Assembly: GCF_000264905.1 (NCBI RefSeq)
Contig: NW_006763143.1
Location: forward strand, 986,555-1,050,554
Source of the DNA: Stereum hirsutum FP-91666 SS1
Lineage: Eukaryota; Basidiomycota; Agaricomycetes; Russulales; Stereaceae
Reading direction: 5' to 3'
DNA length: 64,000 bases
How positions within the stretch are numbered: position 1 is the stretch's first letter; each line of letters starts with the position of its first letter. Below are positions 60,305 to 64,000 of the stretch, one piece after another. Below the pieces are notes generated by a model. The model had not been told where the DNA came from. It did no database searches and saw nothing but the letters and a program-made list of their open reading frames with translations. Both the position numbers and the translations under genes were made by a program.

Positions 60305-63177
60305 TTACGCCCAGCCCTTCTCAGCATATCGCGACGGCCCAACTTCAGGCGACAACCACGGCGTGTTGTACCTCGCCTGAACCTCAGCACCCGGGTTGGC
60401 AGACTGAGGCCCACCGAAGGGTGAGGGAGCGGCGAGATGACCGCTACGCGAGACGCCACCCCAGTTCCCGACGCTGGAGCCCCGAGAGTGGCCACCGACG
60501 CGCCCCGTGCTATTGTTCGCGTTCTCGCCGGGGAAGGGAGAAGTGTGGCCTGACGCAGCAGGAGTGTTCATTTCGTTTGACCCGGTGTACGAGTGGCGAA
60601 TATTAGAGTTGGAGGAACTGGTGCTGTTGTTCAAGCGCGACTGCGTCTATGGAAAGAAAAAGCGACGTCAGCGGTTGGTACGGAGCACGATAGCGATGAT
60701 GTGCGTACCTGCGTGTACGAAGCAAAGTCAGGCCTCGAGCGGGGACCCAGATCAGGACCAGCCGTGACGGGACCGGGCGACCTATTGCCCGACGTCTCAT
60801 TGGCGAACAAGACCCCGTTCGCGGCGAACGAAGGATACGCAGACTTGTTCTGGTGCTTGAGGTTGGGCTGGTCAAGCGACGAGGTATCGACCCGAAGAGC
60901 TCCGGTGGGCGGACGCGAACCAGACTGGTACCCATTGGGAGACGAGTCGTTCGAGTGGGTGTTCGTCGGTGTGGCGTTCGCGGCGGCGTTGGTGTTGTCC
61001 TGGTTGCGCTTGGCCGAGATGCGGGCGAGGAGCGAGACCGGAGGCTCGTTGGAGTCGCTGTCTGAGCGACTGCGAGTGGCCTCGGTCACCTTCGGAGGAG
61101 GGGCACCATCCGCGCCAGGCGGAGCACCAGAAGCAGGGAGCTCAGTGTGGATGAAGCAGCAACGTTTGCCATAGGGACACGAGCCAGACACCCAGAAGGT
61201 CTGCGGATAGGAAGTTGGAGGTTAGTAAACTACGTCGATGAACTCGAAATATAGATGCTCACCCTACAGATCTCGGTCTTGTACTAAGGTCGAAATAAAC
61301 AAGGCGTAAGTAACACGGTTGGAGTGCTGATGAGATAGGAATAACGTACCTTAGGGTGGCGAGACACCTTGCGAATCTCCTCCTCACCATGCGCGAACTG
61401 ACACTTCGGTCCATAACGACAAGTACCCTTCTCCTCCCAGCTCCTGCACAGCTCAGTCTTGTACAGCCCCAACTTGCGGTTGTTAGCGCTCGGGCCGTTG
61501 CCGCTGGGGTCGACGGAAAGCGATCCATTCAAGCTACCACTGGGGCTGGTCAGGCCCGACTGAAGCTCCTGCGCGGGCATGCCGACACCGTACCCAGGGT
61601 ACTGAGATTGGAGACGAGCAGCGGCCATGACCTGAGCGGCGACGCCGGGATTTTGGTAACCGTCTTGCGGAGGGTAGAACTGGTTAGGATACATCCCCAT
61701 CGCCTGCGGGGGCATAGCAGCAGGATACATCCCAGGCGCGGCGAACGGAGCCATACCGCCATTCATCATCGCGGCGGCAGCCTCACGGAGGTGCAGGGGA
61801 TCGGACGTCGAGTGCTGGTGAGCGGGACGGAACACGTTGTGCTGCTGTTGGACACGAGCGAGAGCGGGGTTGTCGTGGAGCGGGACCATCATGTCATACA
61901 GCTGCTGGGTACTGCCGAGCGAGAGATGAGACGTATGGGAAGGAGCCGGAGCACCGTAGCCAACGTTCGCGGCATTCGGAACCATACCCTGCATCTGAGG
62001 GTTGAAGCCACGAGGCTGCTGGGGCTGAGGTTGAGGGCGGTAAGAGGGCATAGCGTTGACGTTTCGCGAACCGGGGAAAGTGGGGTTCTGGCCGTGGGTA
62101 TCGTCGGACTGGTACTGGCGCTGTGGAATAGCGTAGTCGACTTGGAACTCGTCCTGACGCGAGGGTCCGTGCCTCGATCCTTGAGGAGCTCCATAGCCAG
62201 TCAGCGACGGGTATGTCGTCTGCTCAGGTCTGTCGACAGCGGACATGATGCCAGAGCCCCACTGGTCCTGGTTACCGTCCGAAGGATTGTCGCCAGCGGT
62301 CTGCAGGCGGCGAAGGTCCGCGCTCGAAAGGCCGCCACTGAAGGAGTGCGGACGATCCCGATGTTCGCTCGTGTTGACCTTGAGACTCTGCGACTGCAAC
62401 GTGTTGTTATTCCCGGAAAGTCGGCTCGACGAGGCTGTGTCGGTCGACGACTCGCGAGAGTGCGACGCGATGTTGAGATGCTGGTCCGAGGGATTGGGCG
62501 ACGAGCCGGAGTCGATGCTGGCGTCAGAGGAAGTCTCCAGAGGACTGGTCTCGTGTACTTGGACGATCGCGGCAGCACCCTTGTTCTTGGGCGGCGTGCG
62601 AATCGCGCTGTGCAAGTCGTCACCACTATCAATACCGTTGCTGATCTTCAAGCGAACGATTTCATCGGCAAGCTCCCAAGAAGCAGCTTCGGCGTCTTTA
62701 TCGACAAGCTGGCCACTGTTGTTGAAGCGCCAGCGGCCGCCTGTAGGGACAGCAGTGTCGGGCGAAGGTGACGCATCCGTTGTCTGGAATGCGTTCTGCG
62801 ACGAGCGAGACGGGAGATAGGACGCGGACGGGTATTTGGGAGGTATAGCTTGATTGAAGATGGCGGTGTTGATGTGGGGACGGCGCTAAACGACAGAGAG
62901 ATATGAACGCAGTCAGCGGCTGCGCGGACGCCATCAAACAGGATAAATAATGCCGCGGATTACGCTTCCTTAACGGGAATGGAAGGTGAAGGGGAGGTAG
63001 TGGTCGACTCACATCCTTGGCTGAGTCCTCCATGTTAGTAGAATCTCTGGGCGTTGTCCAATCACGAGGGTTAGTTTTTGCAGGCTTTGACGAGTACGGC
63101 GGAGAACGACGGTTTTCGGGCGATGACGAGAATAGGTTGTTTGATATTGGGGCAGAAGTCGTGACAGCGTCGTGCAT
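60305..63177 (-). CDS. Tandem CCCH zinc-finger mRNA-binding protein (TTP/TIS11 type)
   Basis: At least six exons. The N-terminus starts [16 protein letters not shown], is long and Ser/Gln/Asn-rich, with a [16 protein letters not shown] helix block. The two fingers are LYKTELC-x8-C-x5-C-x3-H and KYKTEIC-x8-C-x5-C-x3-H, with 18 residues between the last His of finger 1 and the first Cys of finger 2. That is the exact spacing and lead-in of tristetraprolin/TIS11. Such proteins bind AU-rich elements in 3' UTRs and speed mRNA decay in the cytoplasm. The lead-in of finger 2 (YKTEICR) comes from a 21-nt micro-exon at 61263-61283. The C-terminal third is low-complexity (Asn/Ser/Gly/Pro). The stop TAA lies inside a strong splice donor; splicing to 60267 would also end Ala-stop. 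Confidence 0.93.
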
Positions 63178-64000
63178 TTAAACTGGACGAGAATTTAGAT
63201 GTGAGCAAGGGCAGAGAGAGGGCAGCGGGTAAGAGAGAAAAAAAGACGGACCAATTAAGGATAAATTTGACGATTCCGAGAGGATGCTTGCGAGATAAAA
63301 AGGTGCTTGAGGGAGTATGACGAATAATCGAGTTGCGAGAGGAGAGCGAGATGATGAATGCGAAGTGCTGATGCGAGGAGAAATGCGGGGGGCGAGTGCA
63401 GCAAGTGAAGCAATAGATAGCCGATACCGACGCCTAACAAGGGCCTGGTCGGCTCTTGAAGAAGCTAAGGGTCTAGTGGGATGCGACGAACTAGGCGCCT
63501 GAAGACCTGCTGGGACGACGACGATGAGCGACGATGAAAAAAGACCCAGATGAGAGCGGATGGGGAGGGATGGTGGTGGTTCGGGACGAAGAAGGGTGAA
63601 GAAAAGAAAAGACGGATTGGGAGAAATCGAAGGGTTTGGGGTGGAGCAAAGGAGGAGGAGTAACGTACTGAGTGATCACAACGTGCCCTGTGCGTGGACC
63701 GGGATTGCCAATAAATACGTCGACGGCTCGTTCTCTGGAATTCTTGCGTGCTGGACCCACGCAAAAGAGTCGTGTCCGCCTTTCTGAGTCGCGACGAAGG
63801 CTCTATCGATGGACGGCTGGTTGTAGACGGCGAGCAGGAGCAGAGACGGAGACGAACGTCGTGCGAGCGCCGTCATATATTCAGCTTATGTAACATACCC
63901 TCCCACGCCTCAAATCACAGCGATGGCCGCGATATTAATTTACACGTTCTCCGCCCCTACGCCTCCAGGCAAACACGCCCGATATTACTGCATTCCTTTT
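63178..64000. other. Upstream region of the CCCH gene
   Basis: Probably a long 5' UTR and promoter. On the minus strand a 66-codon frame (63676-63876, starting MTALARRSSPSLLLL) precedes a splice-donor-like site at about 63669, so it could be an upstream ORF or a first exon of an unseen transcript. No other feature is clear up to the window end. Confidence 0.35.

Noticed and set aside
61356..62771. Plus-strand frame of 471 codons
   Set aside because: It is antisense to the CCCH gene, whose Gln/Ser/Asn-rich codons leave the other strand open. Composition is Arg/Val-heavy without domain structure.

Overview
The window reads as nuclear DNA of a filamentous basidiomycete, most likely an Agaricomycete. 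Genes are close together on both strands. They are cut by many short introns of about 45-80 bp with GT..AG ends, so most real proteins only appear after splicing. Marker proteins fit this: Sho1, fungal Ku80, a ComA-like protein with an organellar presequence, a hevamine-type chitinase with chitin-binding modules, and a basidiomycete-type multi-pass membrane protein. I rebuilt exons by hand. Where I give a protein length, the exon lengths sum to a multiple of three and the junctions restore family motifs.

Layout. 0-7 kb: the start of a protein running off the left edge, a Gln/Pro-rich conserved protein of unknown function (2449-4212), then gene-poor sequence with a duplicated exon-like unit and a 0.4-kb element with terminal inverted repeats. 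7-16 kb: a Ser/Pro-rich membrane-anchored protein, the osmosensor SHO1, and the head-to-head pair RNF10/MAG2-type RING protein and WBP11-type splicing factor. 16.9-26.5 kb: an 8-exon multi-pass membrane protein, a FHIT-type HIT hydrolase, Ku80, a drug/metabolite-superfamily transporter and mitochondrial ribosomal protein bL36m. 27-36 kb: three proteins of unknown function and a RING protein with an Arg/Gly-rich tail. 37-46 kb: the ComA-like protein, a secreted GH18 chitinase, and CK2 alpha head-to-head with a SET-domain protein. 46.7-52.3 kb: mitochondrial DnaJ (Mdj1) and an MFS exporter. 52.3-57 kb is gene-poor. 57-63.2 kb: choline kinase and a tandem CCCH (TTP/TIS11-type) RNA-binding protein.

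The genes are mostly housekeeping: DNA end-joining, CK2 signalling, mitochondrial translation and folding, osmosensing, phospholipid synthesis, splicing and ubiquitin ligation. They do not form one pathway or a metabolite cluster. The clearest unusual pattern is a run of micro-exons (8 to 32 nt) in unrelated genes, several of which carry residues essential to the domain. I found no CRISPR array, rRNA, convincing tRNA or complete autonomous transposon.
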